This document shows, one piece after another, positions 1 to 5,838 of a DNA stretch of 5,901 nt. The stretch covers positions 1 to 5,901 of the forward strand of contig CATPAV010000001.1 in NCBI GenBank assembly GCA_955652245.1, read 5' to 3'. Under the pieces are notes generated by a model that worked only from the letters and a program-made list of their open reading frames with translations, was not told the DNA's origin and ran no database searches. The translations under genes and the position numbers were made by a program. Source of the DNA: an uncultured Candidatus Udaeobacter sp. (GTDB taxonomy: Bacteria; Verrucomicrobiota; Verrucomicrobiia; Chthoniobacterales; UBA10450). The first letter of the stretch is position 1. Every line of letters starts with the position of its first letter.

Positions 1-446
1 CCAAGCTCCACCGTTTGCCAGTAATCGAGTTCGTGCACAATGTGAAAACCGAGATCGTGGACCAGATTTCCCACTCCGATGGGAACAGCAATCGGTTGAT
101 CGGCCGCCACGCGCCGCAACGTGCGCCGATCGAGATGATCGAAATGGGCGTGCGTCACCAGGACAAAATCGATTGAGGGCAGATGATGAATTTCAAAGCC
201 GGGCTGCTTCAATCGCTTGACGACCTTGAGCCACTACGACAAGATCGGATCAATCAAGACATTGACTTCGTGAGTTTGAATCAAAAACGAGGCGTGTCCA
301 ATCCAGGTGACGCAAATTTCGCCCTGCCGAATCTTCGGAAATTGCGGCCGCGCATGATCACCAGCGCGCTTGGTAAATAGCGAAGGGATGAGGACGCTGG
401 TGAGGAAATTGCGCTTGTGCCAGTCCGGCGACGGGCGCAATCGCAC
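1..446 (-). pseudogene. UlaG/RomA-like metallo-beta-lactamase-fold hydrolase, interrupted by an amber codon and cut by the window edge
   Basis: This belongs to the metallo-beta-lactamase superfamily group (COG2220, UlaG/RomA/NAPE-PLD-like), whose members are metal-dependent hydrolases. The physiological substrate cannot be told from sequence. Counting from a GTG at 446, the first strand motif ICVTWIGHASFLIQ lies at residues 43-56 and VLIDP at 63-67. Codon 71 is then TAG. The same frame stays open afterwards to the window edge and carries VLVTHAHFDHLD, with the metal ligands H99, H101, D103 and H104 all intact. Because both halves are in one frame and the motif spacing is normal for the family, this is one gene with a single nonsense codon, not two genes. 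The start is uncertain: no ATG lies in frame near the conserved region, GTG 446 and TTG 440 are candidates, and neither has a clear ribosome binding site. A strong GGAGGA at 500-505 (minus strand) has no start codon at a suitable distance. The gene is divergent from the DUF1460 gene. It is either a recent pseudogene or a sequence error. Confidence 0.72.
234..236 (-). other. In-frame TAG (amber) codon inside the metallo-hydrolase
   Basis: The minus-strand codons around this site read IDPILS, stop, WLKVVKRLK. The family continues directly from the DP strand motif into this WLK-type segment, so the stop replaces one ordinary residue. One base change from a Lys, Gln, Glu, Leu, Ser, Trp or Tyr codon would produce it. 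Only three residues separate the DP motif (D66, P67) from the stop, and the HAHFDH metal site begins 28 codons after it. A product ending here would have no metal centre. Confidence 0.75.
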
Positions 447-648
447 GCGCGTGGAACGCTTGTTACCTGCACCATCCCCGGACGCCTGGCGAACGATATT
501 CCTCCGGCTCTTCTTTGAAAAACGAATCGGCACGATCGAAAGAGCATATAAGCTCGCCCGGGTGAAGCAAAAGCTTTTGCATCGATGGGCGATGATGACT
601 AACGATCGGGTTGATTGAATGAGAATTCCGCGTTGAGTTGTGTGCGGT
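447..648. other. Divergent intergenic region between the metallo-hydrolase and the DUF1460 gene
   Basis: About 200 bases separate the two divergent starts. The region has a TTGAAA at 515-520 and a TATAAG at 547-552 on the plus strand, which resemble -35 and -10 boxes. They are 26 bases apart, too far for one standard sigma-70 promoter. The same AT-rich spot reads TTATAT on the minus strand and could serve the divergent gene. A 14-bp palindrome lies between this spot and the DUF1460 start. No small gene is convincing here. Confidence 0.4.
567..580. repeat. 14-bp perfect palindrome, candidate operator
   Basis: GCAAAAGCTTTTGC is its own reverse complement. It lies about 70 bases upstream of the DUF1460 start, in the divergent spacer, where a dimeric regulator could bind and affect either gene. 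A 14-bp palindrome is expected by chance roughly once in every 16 kb, so its position counts for more than its existence. The flanking bases only weakly extend the symmetry. Confidence 0.35.
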
Positions 649-1536
649 ATGCGCTGTTGGAAAATCCTAATTCCGCTGGTGTTGATTTGCTCGGCGGCGG
701 CGGCGATGGAATCGCGCTTGCCATTCAGCACGGTTTTCAGAGGGCAGGACCAATTCAATCGGCTGGTTGCGAAGGCCAAGTCGGAGAATTGGCCGGCGTT
801 GCCAATCGGTGAACGGACGGCCGCTGTCGGTCAGGCCCTCGTCGGCACGCGCTACAAACATTTTACCCTCGAAATCGATAACCGTATCGAGTCGCCGTCG
901 GTGAATTTTCAAGGGATGGATTGCTGGACGTTTTTCGAAATCGCCCTCAGCTTTGCCCGGATGCTGAACGAGCCGGAATCGAATTGGACTCCGGAACGTT
1001 TGCTGCATTACATCGAGATCGACCGCTATCGCAGCGGCGAATGCACCGGCGAATATCTTTCGCGTCTGCATTATTTGGAGGATTGGCTTTACGACAATGA
1101 CCGTCGCGGCCTGGTGGAAGATCTAACGCGCAGTCTTGGCGGCCGCAGCGTTCCACATTCCGCACGCGAGATGAGCGTGGGCTGGCGGCATTACCGTTAT
1201 CTGGCGGCGAACCGCTCGCTGCTCGGGCCGCTCGCGCGGATGGAGGCGAATGTTTCGTCGCGTCCGCTCTATGAAATTCCGAAGAATCGCGTCGCTGGAA
1301 TCGAACCAAAATTACGCAGCGGCGACGTCATCGGAATTATTTCGCGGGACCGAAATGGACTTTATTCGACCGCACACGTCGGGTTGGCGCTCCGCACCAA
1401 TGACGGCGTTCTTCATTTCATGCACGCCTCTTCACCGGGAAATTCCGGCCGCGTCATCGTGGACGCACAGCCTTCGAAATATCTGTATCGCTACCGGACA
1501 GACAGCGGAATCCTGGTCGCACGCCCGTTGCGTTAG
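649..1536 (+). CDS. Secreted DUF1460 (NlpC/P60-like) cysteine amidase/peptidase
   Basis: This is a DUF1460 protein (N-acetylmuramoyl-L-alanine amidase-like, PF07313). The family has a papain-like NlpC/P60 fold and is thought to cut peptidoglycan fragments or related amide bonds in the envelope. From ATG 649 the product is 295 residues. An N-terminal signal sequence (MRCWK, then a hydrophobic run ending SAAAA, about residues 1-19) directs export. The catalytic cysteine is C92 in GMDCWTFFE. The conserved central block YRSGE...SRLHYLEDW follows at about 127-146. The catalytic histidine is H243 in TAHVGLAL, followed by HASSPG at about 259-264. An in-frame GTG at 640 would add three residues. I prefer the ATG because it gives a cleaner signal peptide, and GAG at 635-637 is about 11 bases upstream as a weak ribosome binding site. 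The gene converges on the HPr gene, and the two stop codons overlap. The family call is firm; the substrate is unknown. Confidence 0.88.
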   Translation: MRCWKILIPLVLICSAAAAMESRLPFSTVFRGQDQFNRLVAKAKSENWPALPIGERTAAVGQALVGTRYKHFTLEIDNRIESPSVNFQGMDCWTFFEIALSFARMLNEPESNWTPERLLHYIEIDRYRSGECTGEYLSRLHYLEDWLYDNDRRGLVEDLTRSLGGRSVPHSAREMSVGWRHYRYLAANRSLLGPLARMEANVSSRPLYEIPKNRVAGIEPKLRSGDVIGIISRDRNGLYSTAHVGLALRTNDGVLHFMHASSPGNSGRVIVDAQPSKYLYRYRTDSGILVARPLR

Positions 1537-1835
1537 GCTTTGTCCCGCTCGTGGAATTCCGCGAGCAACTTCTCTAGTCGCTCAAGGGCCTCTTCGGCAT
1601 CGACACCGTGCGCTTCGAGCGTACCGGCAGCGCCGCAATCGAGGTTGGCCCGGAGGATATCGATGAGGCTGGTAGCCGAATATCGTTTTCCGTCTTTCAC
1701 GATCCAAATTTCCGAGCGGAAACTATTCGCACGTTTAACGAACTCGGCAGCGGGCCGCGCATGCAAACCGAGCTTGTTTGTGATGTGCACTTCTCGTTTC
1801 GCCGAGACCGACGCGCGCTTTTCACCGAATCTCAT
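1533..1835 (-). CDS. HPr-family phosphocarrier protein
   Basis: HPr is the small cytoplasmic phosphocarrier of the phosphotransferase system (PTS). It takes phosphate from PEP via Enzyme I on a histidine and passes it to EIIA proteins or regulatory targets. The product is 100 residues; typical HPr is about 85-90. The active site is H25 in KLGLHARPAAEFV (residues 21-33), with the conserved R27 and P28. In the segment GKRYSATSLIDIL, S56 aligns with regulatory Ser46 of Bacillus HPr, so HPr-kinase phosphorylation is conceivable. The end (GVDAEEALERLEKLL) is the usual C-terminal helix. About 10-14 extra residues precede the first beta strand. The only in-frame ATG overlaps the permease stop as ATGA, with GAG six bases upstream. 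No Enzyme I or EIIA gene is nearby, so this could be a classical HPr or an NPr-type nitrogen-PTS carrier. The family is clear; the name ptsH or ptsO cannot be decided. Confidence 0.92.
   Translation of the reverse strand: MRFGEKRASVSAKREVHITNKLGLHARPAAEFVKRANSFRSEIWIVKDGKRYSATSLIDILRANLDCGAAGTLEAHGVDAEEALERLEKLLAEFHERDKA
1547..1566 (+). repeat. 8-bp inverted repeat hairpin just after the DUF1460 stop, possible weak terminator
   Basis: GCTCGTGG and CCGCGAGC pair across an AATT loop with one G-U wobble, starting 11 bases after the DUF1460 stop. On the plus strand it is followed by AACTTCTCT, a poor U-tract, so intrinsic termination is only possible. It lies wholly within the last codons of the minus-strand HPr gene, because there is no free space between the convergent genes. 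Confidence 0.35.
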
Positions 1836-2599
1836 GCCTGACTCGTGCCCCAGCGGCGATGCAGGAATTTCTCGATCGGCGAAAATAAAATTTTATCCAC
1901 GAGTAAACCGATTACAACAATGACAACCATAATCGCGATCACTTGGTCCATTGCGCTTAGCTCGCGACCATAGTGCAGGAGCTGGCCCAGTCCGAAGCCG
2001 GTCAGGATCGTGACAAAAATCTCTGCAGCCATCAGCGAGCGCCAGGCGAATGCCCAGCCTTGTTTCATGCCGCTAATAATGAATGGCAATGACGCGGGAA
2101 AAATAACCTTGAGCCAGATATGCAGACGCTTCGAACCCATGGTGAGGGCGGCGCGCCGATAAATTGGAGGCACATTTCGCACGCCGGTTTCAGTAGCGAT
2201 AATGACCGACCATAAAGTACCCATCACAACGACAAACAGCATCGCCGCTTCGGTCTGCCCAAACCAAAGCAATGCGAGAGGAACCCAGCAAACGCTCGGT
2301 AGCGTTTGTAATCCGAGCGCCGTCGTTCCCAGCGTGTCACGCAATAAATTCCAGCGCGCGGTCAGGAGTCCCAGTGGCAGGCCAACAATAATTCCGAAGA
2401 AATAGCCGGTAAGAAGCCGGCTCATCGTGATGACAGTGGCGTGCCCAAGCGTGCCATCTTCGATGGCATTTTTCAAATAACCGGCAACCTGCATCGGTGA
2501 CGGAAGCAATACTGGGGACCAGACTTTTGCCTGAAAGACCCATTGCCAGACTAGAAGCAGCACGACAAAGAAACTGGCAGCGGAAAGAAATCTTCTCAT
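1832..2599 (-). CDS. ABC importer permease, SsuC/TauC/NrtB type
   Basis: This is the inner-membrane channel subunit of an ABC importer (BPD_transp_1 family). It should work as a homodimer with the adjacent ATPase and binding protein. The product has 255 residues, the usual size. Hydrophobic segments lie at about 7-22, 62-80, 93-112, 116-136, 168-195 and 219-236. The N-terminal LLPSP motif (31-35) is typical of SsuC/TauC permeases. The cytoplasmic EAA-type loop that docks on the ATPase is RRAALTMGSKRLHIWLKV with FPASLP (about 148-172). The ATG overlaps the ATPase stop as ATGA and has no obvious ribosome binding site, so translation is probably coupled. The gene's own stop overlaps the HPr start. 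The substrate cannot be read from this subunit. Confidence 0.92.
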   Translation of the reverse strand: MRRFLSAASFFVVLLLVWQWVFQAKVWSPVLLPSPMQVAGYLKNAIEDGTLGHATVITMSRLLTGYFFGIIVGLPLGLLTARWNLLRDTLGTTALGLQTLPSVCWVPLALLWFGQTEAAMLFVVVMGTLWSVIIATETGVRNVPPIYRRAALTMGSKRLHIWLKVIFPASLPFIISGMKQGWAFAWRSLMAAEIFVTILTGFGLGQLLHYGRELSAMDQVIAIMVVIVVIGLLVDKILFSPIEKFLHRRWGTSQA

Positions 2600-3423
2600 A
2601 CGGCAGCGGCCGCGCGCTCTGGACTAAAACTTTTGAGAGCGCGCATGATTTTGGTGGCATAGCCGGCAAGATCGACACTGTTAATGTCACGCGGGCGCGG
2701 TAAGTCCACCGCGAATTCTTCCTGAATGCGGCCGGGATGTGGCGAAAAAAGCAGCACGCGATCGCCGAGACAGGCGGCTTCCCGCACGTTGTGCGTGACG
2801 AAGACGATGGTTTTGCGGCGCGCTTTCCAGATTTGCTGAATATCGCCGTAAAGTTGCTCGCGCGTGAGCGCATCAAGGGCGGCGAATGGTTCGTCCATGA
2901 GAAGCACGCGCGGATTCGGCGCGAGTGCGCGAGCAAGCGAAACGCGCTGCTTCATTCCACCGGAAAGTTCGTGGATGTTGGCATGTTCAAATCGCGTTAG
3001 CCCAACCAGCTCGAGATAATATCTCGCGACATTACGGCGATCTTTATTCGTAAGGTTTGGCTTCAGCTTTAAACCAAAGAGAACGTTTCCGAGAACATCG
3101 AGCCACGGGAAAAGGGCCGGTTCCTGGAACATGACGAGGCGATCGCGGCCCGGACTCGTAACGGATTTTCCGTCTGCAAGCACCATGCCGCTATCCGGCT
3201 TTTCCAATCCGGCGATAATATTGAGCAGCGTCGTTTTCCCGCAGCCGCTTGGGCCGACGAGGCAAACAAATTCGGCTTCATTCACTTGCAGGCTAACGCG
3301 GTCGAGGGCCAAAACTTCCCCAGTGGCCGTCCGAAAAGTTTTCGAAACGTCCTCTATGCCGAGTTTGCTCGGCGGGACGAGCTGCAGTTCCTCGATGACC
3401 GAGACGGTCCTGTGGCGAAACAT
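2596..3423 (-). CDS. ABC importer ATP-binding protein, SsuB/TauB/NrtD type
   Basis: This is the cytoplasmic ATPase that powers the importer. All catalytic motifs are present in order across 275 residues: Walker A GPSGCGKT (57-64), Q-loop Q100 in MFQEP, signature LSGGMKQR (153-160), Walker B VLLMDEPF (173-180) with catalytic E178, the D-loop AALD, and the switch histidine H211 in VTHN. The FQEPALFPWLDVLGNV segment is characteristic of the nitrate/sulfonate/taurine ATPase group. An N-terminal extension of about 20 residues precedes the first strand. It is poorly conserved, so a later start is possible, but the ATG overlaps the binding-protein stop as TGATG, which supports this start. The C-terminus ends in an alanine-rich tail. 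The protein looks fully functional. Confidence 0.93.
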   Translation of the reverse strand: MFRHRTVSVIEELQLVPPSKLGIEDVSKTFRTATGEVLALDRVSLQVNEAEFVCLVGPSGCGKTTLLNIIAGLEKPDSGMVLADGKSVTSPGRDRLVMFQEPALFPWLDVLGNVLFGLKLKPNLTNKDRRNVARYYLELVGLTRFEHANIHELSGGMKQRVSLARALAPNPRVLLMDEPFAALDALTREQLYGDIQQIWKARRKTIVFVTHNVREAACLGDRVLLFSPHPGRIQEEFAVDLPRPRDINSVDLAGYATKIMRALKSFSPERAAAAV

Positions 3424-4391
3424 CAGGGAGACTCTAGCAGCTTCGAAGTATCAGTGGAGCCTTTAAGAAATCCGGCATCTTTCCCGTCCTGCACGGCCTT
3501 CGTAATCAGCTCGGCAGACACGTCCGTCGTAAACTTAATGCGCTTCCAAGCGTGCGCGACTTCTTCCGGAGCAAAGTCCGCCTTTGTTTCCTCTTTCAGC
3601 TCCGCGATCAGTACCTTCTGCGCTTCATCCGGATGTGCCTGGATCCAACTAGTAAGTTCTTGATTTGCGCTGACGATTTTTTTTGCGAGATCGCGGTGCG
3701 CATTCAGAAATTTCACGCTGCACGCTAGCCACGTCGTAATGATGTTGGTGTCTTCCAGAAAGATTTTGCCGTTTGCCTCGCGCTCCAGCCGCGTGACCCA
3801 TGGCTCAACCGTCCAAACAGCGTCGACGCCGCCGCTCTGAAACAAGCCAAGTTGATCCGGGTTTGCGGTGGGCAGGACGATGACGTCGCCACCGGTCTGC
3901 GTGACCTTGAATCCCTGCGCTTTCAACCAGGCACGGCAGGAAATATCCTGAGTATTGCCAAGTTGCGGCGTAGCGATCCTTTTCCCGCGAAAACCCGCCC
4001 CGGTTTTAATTGGTGCGCCTGGCTTGATAACAAGCGCGGCGCCAGCGTTGGCCGCACCGGCGAGGATTCGGATCTCCTCGCCATTCGATTTGAAGTGGGC
4101 ATTTAGAGCTGGACCCTGGCCGACATAAGTCAGATCGAGCGACCCGGCGAAGATCGCCTCCATCGCTGAAGGGCCGGCATTGTAAGTGAACCATTGAATC
4201 TCGACGCCTGGCCCGATTCGCTCTTCGAACCAACCTTTGTGTTGCCGCGAGAGCGCATGCGCAACCACGCCCTGTGCATGAGTGATGTTCGGAAAATGCC
4301 CGAAGCGGATAACCGTTTTGGTTTGTGCCGAAACAAGTTGCGCAATGCATGCAATCGCACTCAGGAAAATGGCCAACGTTAATGTTTTCAT
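3423..4391 (-). CDS. Periplasmic substrate-binding protein, SsuA/TauA/NMT1-like
   Basis: This is the exported binding protein that captures substrate for the importer. From ATG 4391 it has 322 residues. A signal peptide covers about 1-22 (MKTLT, then a hydrophobic core, then LVSA before QTK), with a likely type I cleavage after SA. The mature protein starts TVIRFGHFPNITHAQ, as in SsuA/TauA-type proteins. Further family blocks are GSLDLTYVGQGP (83-94), a GKRIATPQLGNTQD segment (136-149), VLPTANPDQ (172-180) and DAVWTVEPWVTRLE (190-203). The frame is open further upstream to an ATG at 4469, but that extension is polar and has no signal sequence, while AAGGA sits five bases before ATG 4391. This is the first gene of the operon. 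The family binds small anions or related metabolites (aliphatic sulfonates, taurine, nitrate, thiamine precursors). Sulfonate is only my leading guess. Confidence 0.88.
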   Translation of the reverse strand: MKTLTLAIFLSAIACIAQLVSAQTKTVIRFGHFPNITHAQGVVAHALSRQHKGWFEERIGPGVEIQWFTYNAGPSAMEAIFAGSLDLTYVGQGPALNAHFKSNGEEIRILAGAANAGAALVIKPGAPIKTGAGFRGKRIATPQLGNTQDISCRAWLKAQGFKVTQTGGDVIVLPTANPDQLGLFQSGGVDAVWTVEPWVTRLEREANGKIFLEDTNIITTWLACSVKFLNAHRDLAKKIVSANQELTSWIQAHPDEAQKVLIAELKEETKADFAPEEVAHAWKRIKFTTDVSAELITKAVQDGKDAGFLKGSTDTSKLLESP

Positions 4392-4502
4392 ATGTTTCCT
4401 TTGCTGCTGGCAGGACAAGTGCTGGTCGAGGAACGGGAAAGATAAAGCTCTCACGTAAGAGGAACGCATTATCCTTGCCGGGGAAAATCAGCCGGCGCTA
4501 TG
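4392..4502 (-). promoter_or_regulatory. Spacer before the ABC-HPr operon, possible promoter
   Basis: The 111 bases between the sulfotransferase stop and the binding-protein start are the only free space upstream of the operon. A GATAAT (minus strand, 4468-4473) matches the -10 consensus at five of six positions but has no good -35 box at the right distance. A 5-bp GCCGG/CCGGC stem (4477-4496) follows the sulfotransferase stop but has no U-tract, so it is not a convincing terminator. The operon may be partly read through from the sulfotransferase gene. I recognise no riboswitch. Confidence 0.35.
4397..4402 (-). promoter_or_regulatory. Ribosome binding site deciding the binding-protein start
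   Basis: The minus strand reads AAAGGA here, with five bases to ATG 4391. It supports that start over the upstream in-frame ATG at 4469, which would put 26 polar residues in front of the signal peptide. Confidence 0.7.
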
Positions 4503-5438
4503 CTAGTAACCGAAACAAGAATCGAGTTTGCTCAATGCCTCAGCCGCGTATTTCTGGTCTTCGGCCGAAAGATACTCGCGATAGCCGCCGATCTTTCCGC
4601 GGCGCACCTTGAATGACTCCGGGTCGCGCACATCGCCAGGGCGCAGGATTTTGGAATCAAAAGCCCCCGCTGCCTCCAACTTTTGCATGTTGTCGAACCG
4701 AGAAAAATCGAGCGCGTCCTGAAAGATCGACATATCAGGCATCGTTTCACCAAGAATGGCAAGCAGGTATCGGAAATCTTCCGCGGGCGCTTCACGCAGC
4801 GACTCATAACGGATGATTGTGAAATCATCGCGACCGGAGAACTCGCTGAGCCAATCGTTCATTGTCTTAACAATCGCGCAGATCCCGAATTCTTTGTCGC
4901 GCAGAAGATCGCTGATCGACTTTTGTTTGAAATCCGAGGGCGCGCCAGGATCGCGCCGCGTCATCTGCACATAGAGAGAAACGAAACAATCGCGGGGATC
5001 GCGCACCAGTAGAATGATCTTTGCACGGCGAAGCTCGTTCTTCGGGACCAGATACTTGCCGCGAATCCTGTCCCAAAGATCGCCTTTCGTCCGGTGCTCG
5101 AATAAATCGTGAGAAAAGATGACTCGGGGGATGCCCGGCTCGCCATAGTGTTCCGGCTCGAGCGTGAACTCGCGGCCATAACGTTTGCAAAAATAAGCGT
5201 AAAGAAATGTGCGAATCCAGGTACGTCCGCTTTTTGGGACAGAGAGGATGATCGCCTTGCCTCCGGAAAGCTCGGGCGCGCGACTGCTGAAATTTCGGCG
5301 CATTAAGCGCGGAGTCAGTCGTAAAGACGGAGAAATCCGTTTCTCCGTCGCGGTCGGCGGCCGCCGCTGCATCTCCTTGTGAGAGGCGGTTTTGTCCGGC
5401 ATTCCCGCCAAAGATCTGGACTTTATTTCAATTGCCAT
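4503..5438 (-). CDS. PAPS-dependent sulfotransferase domain protein
   Basis: Sulfotransferases move a sulfuryl group from PAPS to a hydroxyl or amine on an acceptor. The product has 311 residues from ATG 5438. The PAPS 5'-phosphosulfate loop is SVPKSGRTW (66-74). The likely catalytic histidine is H110 in RVIFSHD. The 3'-phosphate-binding segment is LVRDPRDCFVSLY (144-156), with R146 and S154. The C-terminal PAPS-binding signature is RRGKIGGYREYL (279-290), close to the RKGxxGdW pattern. The first 55 or so residues are basic, polar and probably disordered. No signal peptide or membrane segment is seen, so it should be cytoplasmic; the acceptor (lipid, glycan or small molecule) is unknown. The frame extends to a TTG at 5474, but GGAG lies eight bases before ATG 5438. 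It lies upstream of the ABC operon on the same strand and is divergent from the tmRNA gene. Confidence 0.88.
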   Translation of the reverse strand: MAIEIKSRSLAGMPDKTASHKEMQRRPPTATEKRISPSLRLTPRLMRRNFSSRAPELSGGKAIILSVPKSGRTWIRTFLYAYFCKRYGREFTLEPEHYGEPGIPRVIFSHDLFEHRTKGDLWDRIRGKYLVPKNELRRAKIILLVRDPRDCFVSLYVQMTRRDPGAPSDFKQKSISDLLRDKEFGICAIVKTMNDWLSEFSGRDDFTIIRYESLREAPAEDFRYLLAILGETMPDMSIFQDALDFSRFDNMQKLEAAGAFDSKILRPGDVRDPESFKVRRGKIGGYREYLSAEDQKYAAEALSKLDSCFGY

Positions 5439-5446
5439 TCGGACTG

Positions 5447-5450
5447 CTCC
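5447..5450 (-). promoter_or_regulatory. Ribosome binding site deciding the sulfotransferase start
   Basis: GGAG on the minus strand lies eight bases before ATG 5438. It favours this start over the in-frame TTG at 5474. Confidence 0.55.
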
Positions 5451-5465
5451 ATTAAAACCTCGCGA

Positions 5466-5491
5466 AACGGCCAAAAGTTACAAAAGCCGTT
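5466..5491 (-). repeat. Inverted repeat upstream of the sulfotransferase
   Basis: AACGGC and GCCGTT form a 6-bp arm pair around a 14-base A/T-rich loop, 28 to 53 bases upstream of the sulfotransferase start. It could be a leader hairpin or an operator half-site pair. A short repeat like this can arise by chance. Confidence 0.3.
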
Positions 5492-5500
5492 CAGCCACGC

Positions 5501-5529
5501 TTGAATAAGACCTCAATCGACTGTATTTG
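5501..5529 (+). promoter_or_regulatory. ssrA: Possible tmRNA promoter
   Basis: TTGAAT (5501-5506) matches four of six -35 bases, and TATTTG (5524-5529), 17 bases on, matches three of six -10 bases. Transcription would start near 5536, leaving a leader of a few bases for RNase P to remove from the tmRNA precursor. The match is weak. The position is what supports it. Confidence 0.3.
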
Positions 5530-5640
5530 TTCAAGTACAAAAAAGGGGGCGCACTGGCTTCGACTCATCGTTGGAAGCGCGGGCGGCATGTCGAGGATGG
5601 TTCGTTGGCCTCGTTAAAAACCGGACCAAAACAAATAAAC

Positions 5641-5673
5641 GCAGATCACGAAGATCTCGCTCTCGCGGCTTAA
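5641..5673 (+). other. ssrA: tmRNA tag-peptide reading frame (ADHEDLALAA, stop)
   Basis: The resume codon is GCA at 5641, preceded by ATAAAC, the usual type of A-rich upstream signal. Ten codons read ADHEDLALAA, then TAA at 5671-5673. This is the same length and layout as the E. coli tag ANDENYALAA. The ALAA end is the part recognised by ClpXP-type proteases. With the tRNA-derived alanine, the added tag would be AADHEDLALAA. Confidence 0.92.
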
Positions 5674-5683
5674 TTGACCGCGA

Positions 5684-5730
5684 CGTTTCCGGAGCGACGC
5701 CTGCTAGCGTCGGAAACGCGGACAGCAGGC
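5684..5730 (+). other. tmRNA pseudoknot after the tag
   Basis: Stem 1 is CGTTTCCG (5684-5691) with CGGAAACG (5711-5718). Stem 2 is GCCTGCT (5699-5705) with AGCAGGC (5724-5730). The interleaved order is an H-type pseudoknot, matching the one that follows the tag stop in other tmRNAs (PK2). Confidence 0.85.
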
Positions 5731-5786
5731 TGGCGAATCGGCGGAGCGACCGCGCCGGTTTGTGAATCGAAATTCGCGGACGCTCG

Positions 5787-5838
5787 GGAGCCGGCAGTGT
5801 GCCGATGCATCGTTTGGCTCCTTAAAACCAAGCATCGG
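5787..5838 (+). other. Last tmRNA pseudoknot
   Basis: Stem 1 is GGAGCC (5787-5792) with GGCTCC (5816-5821). Stem 2 is CCGATGC (5802-5808) with GCATCGG (5832-5838). The interleaved pairing and the position just before the tRNA-like 3' part fit PK4. Confidence 0.83.

Larger units (their letters stand above)
1533..4391 (-). other. Four-gene operon: binding protein, ATPase, permease, HPr
   Basis: Four minus-strand genes share bases at every junction. The binding-protein stop and the ATPase start overlap as TGATG (3421-3425). The ATPase stop and permease start overlap as ATGA (2596-2599). The permease stop and HPr start overlap as ATGA (1832-1835). Such overlaps usually mean one transcript and coupled translation. 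They also suggest the products are needed together. Confidence 0.88.

Noticed and set aside
234..236. Programmed amber recoding (pyrrolysine-type or suppressor tRNA)
   Set aside because: Only one TAG is involved, no recoding structure or pyl gene is visible, and this enzyme family is not known to use it. Mutation or sequence error is simpler.
234..779. Full 181-residue minus-strand frame beginning at 779 as the true metallo-hydrolase N-terminus
   Set aside because: Its first part lies antisense to the signal peptide and start of the DUF1460 gene and shows no family motif. The conserved hydrolase sequence begins only near 446.
947..1309. 120-residue minus-strand frame opposite the DUF1460 gene
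   Set aside because: Low-complexity, Arg/Ser/Ala-rich shadow translation of a gene with clear catalytic motifs on the other strand.
2337..2936. 199-residue minus-strand frame spanning the ATPase and permease genes
   Set aside because: It is an alternative frame of two well-supported ABC genes and has no motif of its own.
4347..4349. Lipobox cysteine (C15) in the binding-protein signal peptide
   Set aside because: The preceding residues AIA lack the usual leucine at -3, and a type I site (VSA before Q) follows the hydrophobic core. A lipoprotein is not supported.
3423..4469. Longer binding-protein start at 4469
   Set aside because: It would place 26 polar residues before a normal signal peptide. 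ATG 4391 has a well-spaced AAGGA.
4477..4496. Intrinsic terminator after the sulfotransferase
   Set aside because: The stem is only 5 bp with a 10-base loop, and no U-run follows on the minus strand.
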